From Nitrospira sp. (GTDB lineage: Bacteria; Nitrospirota; Nitrospiria; Nitrospirales; Nitrospiraceae): a DNA stretch of 64,000 nucleotides. Made by a program: the position numbers and the translations under genes. The notes under the pieces were generated by a model. That model did not search any database. It was not told where the DNA came from and saw only the letters and a list, made by a program, of their open reading frames with translations. The stretch's first letter is position 1. The number at the start of each line of letters is the position of its first letter. Location of the stretch: NCBI GenBank assembly GCA_029865225.1, contig JAOUHJ010000010.1, positions 1 to 64,000 of the forward strand, in the 5' to 3' direction. This document shows, piece after piece, positions 29,510-37,280 of this stretch.

Positions 29510-30385
29510 ATGTCGACGAACTGGGTTGAGGTTTGCATTCACGAACGGCTGGACGCAGGGGAATTATTGAGTCGGCTGGACGATGCATTTGCGCAGGGTG
29601 CCTGGGAGGATCAGGGCCTGGTCCACCTCTACTGGCCGGAGGATCAGTGGAACGAAGCGCGACTGGCCTTGTTGCGGCAGGTCCTCTCGGAGCTAGCGCC
29701 GTCGGGCAAGGATGTTCCGGTTTCGGTCAGCCAGATTCCCTCGCAGGATTGGAATGAAGCCTGGGCTCGCTCGGTGCAGCCCCTTCGGATTGGGAGGCTG
29801 GTCATTCGTCCCAGTTGGGAGCAGGTCTCGCTTGATCCGAACGACGTCGAGATTGTGTTGGATCCCAAGCAAGCCTTTGGTACGGGTCACCATGCGACGA
29901 CTCGCATGTTGCTTCTGTGGTTACAGGAAGATATCCGTGGTGGAGAAATCGTGCTGGATGTCGGCACCGGCAGCGCGATCCTGGCTATGGCGGCTGTGAA
30001 GCTTGGGGCAGCCTTTGCTCGTGGGGTGGAGATCGATCCGGTCGCGGTAGACTGTGCGCGCGAGTATGTCGAGTTGAATCAATTGGGCGATCAAATCGAG
30101 ATTCTCACCGGCACACTAGCCGACTTGACGGAGGGGAACTGGCCGATGCCAGATCTGGTGTTGGCTAATCTCGATCGGCAGACCGTCTTGAATCTCGGCG
30201 ACGACTTGGCCACCTTGGCGGCACGTGGGGCGAGAGTATTGGTTTCCGGTATTCTTGTGGAGCAGGAGGAAGAGGTCGTCGATCACTTTTCCAGTCTCGG
30301 CCTCGTGTGTGAGAAGCGAGGTGAAGAAGAGGGTTGGGTGGCGATGACATTCTTCAAGCCGGAATCGTGCGACGGAGAGGCCTAA
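29510..30385 (+). CDS. prmA: Ribosomal protein L11 methyltransferase PrmA
   Basis: A 291-residue methyltransferase that trimethylates ribosomal protein L11. The PrmA N-terminal domain reads NWVEVCIHER..., and the linker has QDWNEAWARSVQPLRIG. The S-adenosylmethionine site is LDVGTGSAILAMAAVKLGA (about residue 150), with KQAFGTGHHATTRM just before and LVLANLDRQ, the catalytic NxL motif, after. I use ATG 29510, which matches the family N-terminus; upstream starts at 29471 or 29480 would add 10-13 unconvincing residues. It leads a plus-strand unit with MOSC, methyltransferase and lipoprotein genes. Confidence 0.93.
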   Translation: MSTNWVEVCIHERLDAGELLSRLDDAFAQGAWEDQGLVHLYWPEDQWNEARLALLRQVLSELAPSGKDVPVSVSQIPSQDWNEAWARSVQPLRIGRLVIRPSWEQVSLDPNDVEIVLDPKQAFGTGHHATTRMLLLWLQEDIRGGEIVLDVGTGSAILAMAAVKLGAAFARGVEIDPVAVDCAREYVELNQLGDQIEILTGTLADLTEGNWPMPDLVLANLDRQTVLNLGDDLATLAARGARVLVSGILVEQEEEVVDHFSSLGLVCEKRGEEEGWVAMTFFKPESCDGEA

Positions 30386-30387
30386 CC

Positions 30388-30891
30388 ATGCCGAACAAGC
30401 CGCCTTATCCGCATGTGCATCAGATCAACATCTCCGACGGAGGTGTCCCAAAGCTGCCGGTTTGGGAAGCCAAGGTCAGTGAACAGGGGCTGGATGGTGA
30501 TCGGCAACGCAATCTGAAGTTCCATGGTGGACCTGACCGTGCTGTTTGTTTGTATTCCTTTGAGTTGATCGAGCGGTTACAGGATGAAGGACATCCGATC
30601 GATGCCGGATCTTCTGGGGAAAATCTGACCTTATCTGGGTTGGAATGGGAATTGGTCCGGCCTGGAAGTCGGTTGGCTATTGGACCAGATGTTCAACTTG
30701 AGGTCACCAGTTATACGACTCCCTGTAGTCACAATGGCCGTTGGTTTCGTGACGAAGATTTTTCGCGCATTTCGGAAAAATTGAACCCAGGCTGGAGCCG
30801 CGTCTATGCCAAGGTGTTGCAGGGAGGCGTGGTCAGGCCTGGAGACATGGTGAAACTTCATGCGAATTCGACTGCCGAGGAGATGGCGTAA
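30388..30891 (+). CDS. MOSC-domain protein
   Basis: A 167-residue protein with the MOSC fold found at molybdenum-cofactor sulfurase C-termini and in YiiM-like proteins. Characteristic parts are GLDGDRQRNLKFHGGPDRAV, LERLQ-like SFELIERLQDEG, SGENLTLSGL and VTSYTTPCSHN, with the conserved Cys in the last. Members act in sulfur carrier or molybdenum-cofactor chemistry and some reduce N-hydroxylated compounds; the exact role here is open. The start at ATG 30388 is two bases after the prmA stop, with GGAGAGG upstream; its stop overlaps the next ATG (TAATG). Confidence 0.85.
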   Translation: MPNKPPYPHVHQINISDGGVPKLPVWEAKVSEQGLDGDRQRNLKFHGGPDRAVCLYSFELIERLQDEGHPIDAGSSGENLTLSGLEWELVRPGSRLAIGPDVQLEVTSYTTPCSHNGRWFRDEDFSRISEKLNPGWSRVYAKVLQGGVVRPGDMVKLHANSTAEEMA

Positions 30892-31550
30892 TGGACCGTG
30901 TCCTTGAACCTGAACTCATGGACGATCCGAGGCAGGCCGAAGCCTACGCCCAAGCTGATTTCGAAAAAGAAAATCAGGGATTCGTTGAGCGGTTTCGGGA
31001 ATGCTTTCCGGAGTTTGCTCAAGGCACGGTTCTGGATCTCGGGTGTGGTCCGGGTGATATCCCCATCCGGTTCGCCAAACTGTATCCGGCTTGCCAGGTG
31101 ATTGGCGTCGATGCGTCAGCGCCGATGATTCAGTTCGGAGAACAGGCGGTGCAGCAGGCCGGTTTGACGGATCGCATTACGCTGCGTTGCGAACGATATG
31201 AAGAGGTGGCCGGTGCGAGGATTGCCGATGCAGCCATTTCCAATAGCCTCCTGCATCATCTGCCGAACCCACTTCAGTTTTGGCAGAAGCTCCGGCAGCT
31301 GGTGAAGCCGGGAGCGCCGGTGCTGGTCATGGACTTACTTCGTCCCGAATCACCGGAAGCGGCTCAGGCCATTGTCGATCAATATGCCGCCAATGAGCCG
31401 GATATTCTTCGCCGGGACTTCCACAATTCCCTGCTCGCCGCTCTTACGGAGGACGAGATTGGCTCTCAGCTCGCACGCATGAATCTGACACGATTACTGA
31501 TCGACATCCCGGATGACCGGCACTGGGTGGTCGGAGGGATTATTTATTGA
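30891..31550 (+). CDS. Class I SAM-dependent methyltransferase
   Basis: A 219-residue methyltransferase. The cofactor motif VLDLGCGPGDIPIRFAK is at about residues 46-62, followed by VIGVDASAPMI (motif II), DAAISNSLLHHLP (motif IV) and PGAPVLVMDLLRPES (motif V-VI). The C-terminus is MNLTRLLIDIPDDRHWVVGGIIY; a diverged copy of this end lies about 450 bases downstream at 31935-32009. Start ATG 30891 overlaps the MOSC stop by one base. Substrate unknown. Confidence 0.88.
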   Translation: MDRVLEPELMDDPRQAEAYAQADFEKENQGFVERFRECFPEFAQGTVLDLGCGPGDIPIRFAKLYPACQVIGVDASAPMIQFGEQAVQQAGLTDRITLRCERYEEVAGARIADAAISNSLLHHLPNPLQFWQKLRQLVKPGAPVLVMDLLRPESPEAAQAIVDQYAANEPDILRRDFHNSLLAALTEDEIGSQLARMNLTRLLIDIPDDRHWVVGGIIY

Positions 31551-31557
31551 GGGGTAT

Positions 31558-31911
31558 ATGCGAGAAAATCTATGGATCGCTTTGAGAGGACGATTGCGTG
31601 TTTGCTGGACTTTGGTGGGTAGCATCATCTTACTCGTAGTCGTTACTGCCGGATGCAGTGAGCGGGAAAACTTTCTTGAAATCGAGATGCCGACGGATCT
31701 TCGGAGCATCGAACAGGTGTCATCTTCAGCTGGGTCGGCAAGTACTGGGATTGAGCCAGGAAAGGTGATCGCAACTCTGAAGGCAGGCGAGACGGCGCAT
31801 GTCGTCGCTGTCTACCACGGTGAGAATTTTGATGGCTTTAAAGTCAAGCTTGCCGATGGCACTGAGGGACTTATTCTTGCCGGGGACACCTTCAAAGTAG
31901 TGTCGAGGTGA
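31558..31911 (+). CDS. Small lipoprotein with an SH3-like C-terminal domain
   Basis: A 117-residue protein with a lipoprotein signal: hydrophobic IILLVVVTAGC, Cys near residue 29. The mature part ends in a short beta-rich domain, GETAHVVAVYHGENFDGFKVKLADG followed by TEGLILAGDTFKVVSR, that looks like a bacterial SH3-type fold. The start at ATG 31558 has GAGG seven bases upstream and lies seven bases after the methyltransferase stop. A ten-residue copy of its C-terminus occurs as gene debris at 41364-41396. Function unknown. Confidence 0.7.
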   Translation: MRENLWIALRGRLRVCWTLVGSIILLVVVTAGCSERENFLEIEMPTDLRSIEQVSSSAGSASTGIEPGKVIATLKAGETAHVVAVYHGENFDGFKVKLADGTEGLILAGDTFKVVSR

Positions 31912-31934
31912 GATGTGGAGTAGGAGGTGAGTTA

Positions 31935-32009
31935 AGGTTGCAGTCGGCAAGTTTGAGTCGGATCAGACTTGTGAATGACGTGCCGGATGACCAGAACTGG
32001 GTGCCTGGT
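31935..32009 (+). pseudogene. Remnant of the methyltransferase 3' end
   Basis: In one frame this stretch reads SLSRIRLVNDVPDDQNWVPG, which matches the C-terminus of the methyltransferase at 30891-31550 (MNLTRLLIDIPDDRHWVVGG) at most core positions; the shared DNA includes CCGGATGACC and ACTGGGTG. The rest of the gene is missing and no start is present, so it is a short, diverged duplicate of the gene end. Confidence 0.6.
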
Positions 32010-32036
32010 CAGCGACCAAAGGAGTGGGGATGACTC

Positions 32037-32375
32037 ATGAGGTTTGAAGCACGAGAACTGAAACCATATGCTGAACCAGTATCAGTGAACGAGCTGAAAC
32101 TAGGTAAAGAGTATTTCTCTGTCACATTTGTCGATGACGAAGGTTGCATTCCCATCATCGATACATTGATCTTCACAGGGAAAACCGACGAGGGGCTACT
32201 ACGATTTCAAGATGTTGTGTCTTATCGACGGGGAGTGCGGCCTGATGAAGATACTGCCGAAGGGCATGCTACTTTTTATGAGTGCACAGAGGATCAAATG
32301 AATGTTATTTTTGACTACGAACGCGCATTGGATGTCCTCATGTGTTGCTCATTGAAGCGACGCGATCGAGCATAG
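32037..32375 (+). CDS. Hypothetical protein
   Basis: A 112-residue, fairly acidic protein starting MRFEARELKPYAEPVSVNEL, with a GGAG-containing stretch about 15 bases upstream of ATG 32037. The middle reads like a beta-rich fold (YFSVTFVDDEGCIPIIDTLIFTG, LLRFQDVVSYRRG) and the end like a helix. I recognise no family, signal peptide or catalytic motif. It faces the PIN/antitoxin pair and follows the methyltransferase remnant. Confidence 0.5.
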   Translation: MRFEARELKPYAEPVSVNELKLGKEYFSVTFVDDEGCIPIIDTLIFTGKTDEGLLRFQDVVSYRRGVRPDEDTAEGHATFYECTEDQMNVIFDYERALDVLMCCSLKRRDRA

Positions 32376-32437
32376 AGCACATCCTCTCATCCCTACCTTC
32401 CCGTGTGCATGCTGGGCTGGCGGTTCTTGAAATCAAG

Positions 32438-32839
32438 CTACTCCTGCAGTTGAGCAAGGAAATCGGCCAGCGAGATGATATTGCTGTCTGCATGGCGCTT
32501 ATGAGCCAATAGGTGGCGATCGCCGGAGACGATCCACTGAGCCTGGGCCGCCGCCGCACATTCCAAGATGCGATTATCAGGCTCATCTTTTAGCACGTGA
32601 AGAATCGGGCGGGGTCGTAGCACGGTGGCTGTTTGGCTGATCTCCTGGATAACTTGCCGAGTACGGTCTTCTGTCCAATCGAACTTCGTTTGAAGTACTC
32701 TGGCCGTTTCAGTCAGGATTGCGACCGAGGTGAACAATTCAAACTGGCCATGAATGGCTTTGAGATAGGCCTCCTCAGCGTTGCCTCCAGGAATAGCGAA
32801 GGCCGAGATATAGATGTTGGTGTCGAAGACGACGCGCAC
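32438..32839 (-). CDS. PIN-domain toxin (VapC-like ribonuclease)
   Basis: A 133-residue PIN-domain protein. The acidic residues expected for the metal-dependent nuclease site are seen: FDTNIYISAF at the N-terminus (Asp6), SVAILTETARVL (Glu), EPDNRILECAAAAQAQWIVSGDRHLL (Asp residues) and the terminal SLADFL. Proteins of this type cut RNA and are held inactive by a partner antitoxin. The gene starts two bases after the ribbon-helix-helix gene, typical of a toxin-antitoxin operon with the antitoxin first. Confidence 0.87.
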   Translation of the reverse strand: MRVVFDTNIYISAFAIPGGNAEEAYLKAIHGQFELFTSVAILTETARVLQTKFDWTEDRTRQVIQEISQTATVLRPRPILHVLKDEPDNRILECAAAAQAQWIVSGDRHLLAHKRHADSNIISLADFLAQLQE

Positions 32840-32841
32840 GA

Positions 32842-33087
32842 TCAGCGGCCTTGGAACACCAGTTTTTCCACGTCGGCCTCGGTCAACACTCCCTTCTTCC
32901 TCGCCTGCTTCGCGCCGTAGCGCTGTAACTCGTGGAACTGCTCTTCTCGTCGGCGCCGCTCGTATGTGGTGAGCATGTCCCTGAATAGCTGGCTCTTGTT
33001 CTTGGCCTCTGCCTTGGCCAGCCGCTCAAAGTTTTCAGCAAGATTGGAGGGGAGCGACACAGTGATTGGTACGCGGGTACGTTTCAT
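32842..33087 (-). CDS. Ribbon-helix-helix antitoxin partner of the PIN toxin
   Basis: An 81-residue protein. The N-terminal RTRVPITVSLPSNLAENFERLAKAEAKNKSQLF gives the beta-strand, helix and helix pattern of ribbon-helix-helix DNA-binding proteins. The C-terminal half (RREEQFHELQRYGAKQA...) would wrap the toxin. I start at ATG 33087, with GGAGA upstream, rather than at a codon inside the promoter. It is expected to bind the palindrome at 33097-33117 and repress its own operon. Confidence 0.82.
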   Translation of the reverse strand: MKRTRVPITVSLPSNLAENFERLAKAEAKNKSQLFRDMLTTYERRRREEQFHELQRYGAKQARKKGVLTEADVEKLVFQGR

Positions 33088-33096
33088 GAATGTCTC

Positions 33097-33138
33097 CTGT
33101 ATGACAAAATCATACAGTGCTGATAGGCATATGGTCAA
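33097..33138 (-). promoter_or_regulatory. Promoter and palindromic operator of the PIN toxin-antitoxin pair
   Basis: Minus strand: -35 TTGACC (33138-33133), 18 bases, -10 TATGAT (33114-33109). A perfect eight-base inverted repeat, CTGTATGA/TCATACAG with a five-base centre, covers 33097-33117, including the -10 box and the bases just before the ribosome site. Binding there would block transcription. The same half-site, GTATGA, recurs at the MazEF-like pair at 50.7 kb. Confidence 0.82.
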
Positions 33139-33273
33139 ACGCTTGCATGAACAAGGTCTAAGCGAAGGTGTACGTACTTCTTGGCTTAGGCATGGACCAC
33201 GCCGAGAGAGAGTCTACAGTGGACCGCTGAATCCCAAACACGTGGGAACACTCTACGGGAATATGTCGGGGAC

Positions 33274-33515
33274 TACTGCAGCGCATCCGGCGGGGTTTTG
33301 AGGAGCTTGGCGAAGCGATTCTTGTCGATAGCCTTCTCGTAGGCCTCTTCCGGCGAGATCCATTTCTTGGTGAGGAGATCCTGAATGGCGTCATCCAACG
33401 TCTGCATGCCGACGTTCTTGCCGGTCTGCATCGCCGAAGCGATCTGAAACGTTTTGGCGTCCCTGCTCTTTCTTGTCGATTGCGCTTGAAGAGATTTTGC
33501 GCCACCACGACGCAT
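33274..33515 (-). pseudogene. Broken copy of the pilT 3' end
   Basis: The frame ending at 33274 encodes RDAKTFQIASAMQTGKNVGM and continues identically to the C-terminus of PilT (35302-36381) through KTPPDALQ, about 63 residues. In another frame just before this, VVVAQNLFKR matches PilT as well, but some 20 codons between the two pieces are missing and the frame is shifted. So this is a truncated, internally deleted duplicate, in the same orientation as the intact gene about 2 kb away. The two copies bracket the cyclase gene. Confidence 0.9.
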
Positions 33516-33910
33516 GTGAATAGGTGTCAGAGAACTATTTCGTTGCAGGAGGCAATCGGGGAGAAAGTCGGACGGCGATGAGTCGAGGGAACACGGGGAC
33601 GACCAAAACGGCCATGTCAGACCAAGGAATAGCAGTCTGACCCCCCATTCTTCTCTTCCGGTCAATGGCCTATGACCGGTTATATACAGACTGTATAAGA
33701 CGACGATCTGAAAGCGGTATTAGAGCATAACTTGCCTTGCTCCAATGGGATAGAGTAGGCAATTGGTGTGTACCAGCCGATTTAGGCAGGTGTGGACAAG
33801 CTGCAGTAACGGGATTATACAGTTTGTTCACGCATTGTTCGAGTGCGATTCTAAACCTTGCTGAACAGTGCGATACATGACTGAATTCAATCTCATTATT
33901 GAGGTGACGC
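33516..33910. other. Intergenic region upstream of the cyclic-nucleotide-binding cyclase
   Basis: About 395 bases between the pilT remnant and the cyclase gene. No coding frame is convincing; open minus-strand frames here are extensions of the pilT remnant or overlap the cyclase. The region 33660-33900 is A/T-richer and probably carries the cyclase promoter, but I cannot assign -35 and -10 boxes firmly. Confidence 0.4.
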
Positions 33911-35230
33911 ATGAGGGGTGATGGGGCCAAGTTGGCTAAACAACTCTTACCCCAGGTCGCAATGTTATCGTTCCTATCCCCCGAAGAAATACAAGCGATT
34001 GCACAACGCGGGGAAACATTGTCTCTGAATGATGGCGATGTTCTCATTGCTGAGGGCGTGGTTGGAAACACATTGTTTCTTGTGCTGCGAGGCCAAGTTG
34101 CGATCTCACGGGATGGGTTTCGCCTGGCCGTAAGTGAAACAGGATCTGTCGTAGGCGAAATATCACTCGTTGACTCAGGGAAGGCAACCGCAACAGTAAC
34201 AGCTATCGGTCCAGTGTTGGTGTTCAAAATATCCAGGGAGCACTTTGAAACTCTGTATTCGAACAAGAATTTTGTTCGCGCCATTCTCAAAGGTCTTGCC
34301 GCGAAAACAAGGGAGGCGCTTGACCGAGACGTCGGCAACCTTCACAGGATAGAAGGACTGCGTGATACGTTCGGGCGATATGTTTCTAAGGCAGTGTTGG
34401 ATGATATCTTGTCTTCTTCTGACCCGGAGTCACTGTTGTCCGGTCGCTTGGCCAATGCAACAATCCTCTTTTCTGATATTCGCAATTTCACCACTTTCTC
34501 CGAGCATCTGTCCGCTGCTGACATGATCGGTCTGCTTCGAGACTATTTTGGCCGAATGGTTCCTCTCGTAACGAAGCACAACGGGTATATAAACAAGTTC
34601 ATGGGTGATGCTCTCTTGGTGCTATTTAATCTTCCAGTGGCATACTCAAATTCCGCCATCGAAGCGGCACAGACTGCAATTGAAATGTCTCAAGCGCTTG
34701 ACGAGATGAACGCTGATCGACGCGACCGCGGAAAATCTGCGATAAGTATCGGAATTGGGATCCATGTAGGAGAAGTAATTGCTGGCAACATTGGTAGTGT
34801 TGAGAGAATGGAATACACCGTCATTGGTGACAATGTGAATCTATGCTCGCGCCTTGAGGGTTTGACCAAGCACTATGGAGTACGGGTGCTGATCAGCGAA
34901 GACCTGCGAGAGAAGATTGCCCAACATTTCCTCATTCGCGCAATAGATGTAGTAATAGTGCAAGGTAGGCAGAAGCCCACACGGATCTATGAACTTTGTG
35001 GGACGATATCTTCAGCGAGAGATGTAGAGGTATCAACGTGTCAGCAGTATGAGGAAGCACTAAATCTATACTTCGCTAGACGCTGGCGTGACTGTATCAA
35101 GCAAATATCGGAGAGCAAACTGCTAGCTAACGACAATCCATCTAACGTGCTGCGTAACAGATGTGAGTTATTTTTAAAAGAACCTCCTTCCGAAAACTGG
35201 AATTGCGCTTTTGCCATGGGTGAAAAGTGA
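33911..35230 (+). CDS. Class III adenylate/guanylate cyclase with N-terminal cyclic-nucleotide-binding domain
   Basis: A 439-residue protein without membrane helices. Residues 15-130 are a cyclic-nucleotide-binding fold (GDVLIAEGVVGNTLFLVLRG, then GSVVGEISLVDSGKATATVTA, the binding cassette). Residues 155-365 are a class III cyclase: ATILFSDIRNFTTFSE (first metal Asp), YINKFMGDALLVLFN (Lys of the base pocket and second Asp), IGIHVGEVIAGNIG, and TVIGDNVNLCSRLEGL (transition-state residues). The end has a TPR-like helix pair and FLKEPPSENW...GEK, a tail shared with the CHASE2 cyclase. Product feedback on its own sensor domain is plausible. Codon use is A/T-richer than its neighbours, which suggests transfer, and two pilT copies flank it. 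Confidence 0.9.
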   Translation: MRGDGAKLAKQLLPQVAMLSFLSPEEIQAIAQRGETLSLNDGDVLIAEGVVGNTLFLVLRGQVAISRDGFRLAVSETGSVVGEISLVDSGKATATVTAIGPVLVFKISREHFETLYSNKNFVRAILKGLAAKTREALDRDVGNLHRIEGLRDTFGRYVSKAVLDDILSSSDPESLLSGRLANATILFSDIRNFTTFSEHLSAADMIGLLRDYFGRMVPLVTKHNGYINKFMGDALLVLFNLPVAYSNSAIEAAQTAIEMSQALDEMNADRRDRGKSAISIGIGIHVGEVIAGNIGSVERMEYTVIGDNVNLCSRLEGLTKHYGVRVLISEDLREKIAQHFLIRAIDVVIVQGRQKPTRIYELCGTISSARDVEVSTCQQYEEALNLYFARRWRDCIKQISESKLLANDNPSNVLRNRCELFLKEPPSENWNCAFAMGEK

Positions 35231-35301
35231 TAGGGTAAGGTGCATGCTAGTATTGCAGTGGGTCGATTGCTTCTGGCTCCCTAACCGGATCCCTATCGTT
35301 G

Positions 35302-36381
35302 CTACTGCAGTGCATCCGGTGGGGTTTTGAGGAGCTTGGCGAATCGATTCTTGTCGATGGCTTTCTCGTAGGCCTCTTCAGGAGAGATCCATTTCTTGGT
35401 GAGGAGATCCTGGATCGCGTCATCCAAGGTCTGCATGCCGACGTTCTTCCCGGTCTGCATGGCTGATGCGATCTGAAACGTTTTCGCGTCCCGAATTAGA
35501 TTGCTGACGGCCGGGGTACAGACCATGATCTCCAACGCCGCACAGCGCCCCTTTTGATCGATCCGCTTGAAGAGGTTCTGGGCCACGACCACGCGGAGTG
35601 CCGTGGAGAGGGTATTACGAATTTGCGGTTGCTCCGAGGCCGGAAACACTTCGATGATGCGGTCGACGGTCTTCGCGGCATTCTCCGTGTGCAGCGTTCC
35701 AAACACCAAATGCCCAGTTGCCGCTGCCTCCACCGCCAAGGCGATGGTTTCGAGATCACGCATCTCGCCGACCAGAATAATATCCGGATCCTCACGGAGG
35801 GCACCACGCAGGGCAGAACCAAACGTGACAGTATGTAAGCCGATTTCTCGGTGGTTGACGATACAGCTCTTGCTTTGATGGACAAACTCGATCGGATCCT
35901 CGATGGTCAGAATATGATCTTTCCGATTGCGGTTGGCATAGTCGACCATCGCTGCCAGGGTGGTAGATTTACCGCTCCCGGTAGGCCCCGTCACCAATAC
36001 CAGCCCTTTCCGTAGCATGGCCGCGCGTGTCAGCACGGGGGGGAGGCCCAGCTCTTCGGCAGAGACGATGGTCGTGGGAATCTTTCGAAACACTGCGCCA
36101 ATGCCGTGCTTGTGGTTGAAAAAGTTTGACCGGAATCGGGCGACGCCGGCAATTTCATAGCCGAAGTCGACGTCACCGGTTGCCTCGAAGACTTCCTTCT
36201 TGGAGCTCGGTGCGATCTCGTAGAGCATCTCATGAAGGACCTGGTTCTCGAGCACGACAGTCCCTGGCAGGCGTTCCAATTCACCGTTGATACGGAAGCC
36301 TGGAACTTGGCCGGCAATCAGGTGAAGATCCGAAGCCTTGTGTTCAAGCATCATACGGAACAATTCATCGATTTTCGGCAT
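35302..36381 (-). CDS. pilT: Type IV pilus retraction ATPase PilT
   Basis: A 359-residue PilT, the hexameric ATPase that drives pilus retraction and twitching. Walker A GPTGSGKSTTLAAMV at about residue 130; Asp box HILTIEDPIEFVHQ; Walker B ALREDPDIILVGEMRDLETI; His box VFGTLHTENAAKTVDRII. The start has AAGGAGA about ten bases upstream. No other pilus genes are in the window, but cAMP signalling genes surround it, and cAMP controls pili in some bacteria. A truncated second copy of its last quarter lies at 33274-33515. Confidence 0.95.
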   Translation of the reverse strand: MPKIDELFRMMLEHKASDLHLIAGQVPGFRINGELERLPGTVVLENQVLHEMLYEIAPSSKKEVFEATGDVDFGYEIAGVARFRSNFFNHKHGIGAVFRKIPTTIVSAEELGLPPVLTRAAMLRKGLVLVTGPTGSGKSTTLAAMVDYANRNRKDHILTIEDPIEFVHQSKSCIVNHREIGLHTVTFGSALRGALREDPDIILVGEMRDLETIALAVEAAATGHLVFGTLHTENAAKTVDRIIEVFPASEQPQIRNTLSTALRVVVAQNLFKRIDQKGRCAALEIMVCTPAVSNLIRDAKTFQIASAMQTGKNVGMQTLDDAIQDLLTKKWISPEEAYEKAIDKNRFAKLLKTPPDALQ

Positions 36382-36536
36382 GGCGCATCAGTCTCCTTGT
36401 GACTTGCACCTCCACTATACGGGTTTTTTGTATAGCGACAAGCAAAACGCGGTTCGCGCACGACTGATCATAAGCCCGCCCCGTACGGGTCTAGCCTCTT
36501 GTGCGAGACTATCCGATTCGATTACTGTCACGGGTG

Positions 36537-37247
36537 ATGGAAGAAGATACCTCCGCTGCCGCGCCTTCGGTTGAGGAAGCCGACAAGATCGTCATCTATT
36601 GGGAGCGGGAATACTCGACCGCCTTTCCACCGGAGCGGCTGAAGCTGGACTTTCATCCTCATCGGCCGATGTTGAGCAACATGTCGTTGGATGAGCAGCG
36701 GGCGCTCGCCGCCAGCGGCTACAAGGTGTTGCCGGATGACTGTGGGCCGGTGCGAACGGTGGGCAACTATGGCTGGTTGATCCGCTGTCCGGCGGACGTA
36801 AAATTGCGCCGCACCGCCGAGGGTGTTCGGTGGCAATCGCCTCAGATCCTGCCGGAAGAGCGACTCCTCGGGTACAAGACCTTTTCCGGCATGTATGTCG
36901 ATTTGATTCTGAACAGTGGCTACCCCAAACTCTGCTGCGGAGTTCGTCTCTATTACCCGAAGCATGTCGGATTGATGATGAAGGATATGCCCAATCACTT
37001 TTATCACTACCCGGAACGGACCTTCACGGTTTGGGAAGGGATCAAGACGCAGGAGTACAAGCGCACCCCGAATCAGTATGCGTGGTTGCCGGACTACGAA
37101 GCCTTCACCGCCAATTTCCTATTGCAGTTGCACAAGCCCACCACGATCAAGCGCGGTGATCCGATCGGGATCATCTTGCCCGTCCTATTGCCAAAACAGT
37201 TCGTGCTGGAGGAAATTCAGCACCCGCCTGCTTCGGGTTCTGAGTGA
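36537..37247 (+). CDS. Hypothetical protein of about 236 residues
   Basis: No signal peptide or membrane helix. It contains NYGWLIRCPADVKLRR near residue 70, LGYKTFSGMYVDLILNSGYPKLCCG near 112, and HKPTTIKRGDPIGIILPVLLPKQ near 205. These give a compact, beta-rich, Tyr/Pro-rich impression, and I cannot name a family with confidence. I prefer ATG 36537; a GTG at 36501 would add 12 residues. It diverges from pilT and is followed after 33 bases by the FGE-type protein, so the two are probably co-transcribed. Confidence 0.7.
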   Translation: MEEDTSAAAPSVEEADKIVIYWEREYSTAFPPERLKLDFHPHRPMLSNMSLDEQRALAASGYKVLPDDCGPVRTVGNYGWLIRCPADVKLRRTAEGVRWQSPQILPEERLLGYKTFSGMYVDLILNSGYPKLCCGVRLYYPKHVGLMMKDMPNHFYHYPERTFTVWEGIKTQEYKRTPNQYAWLPDYEAFTANFLLQLHKPTTIKRGDPIGIILPVLLPKQFVLEEIQHPPASGSE

Positions 37248-37280
37248 GCCTGTCGGGGGCAGTTGAGGCGTGATCGTGCA

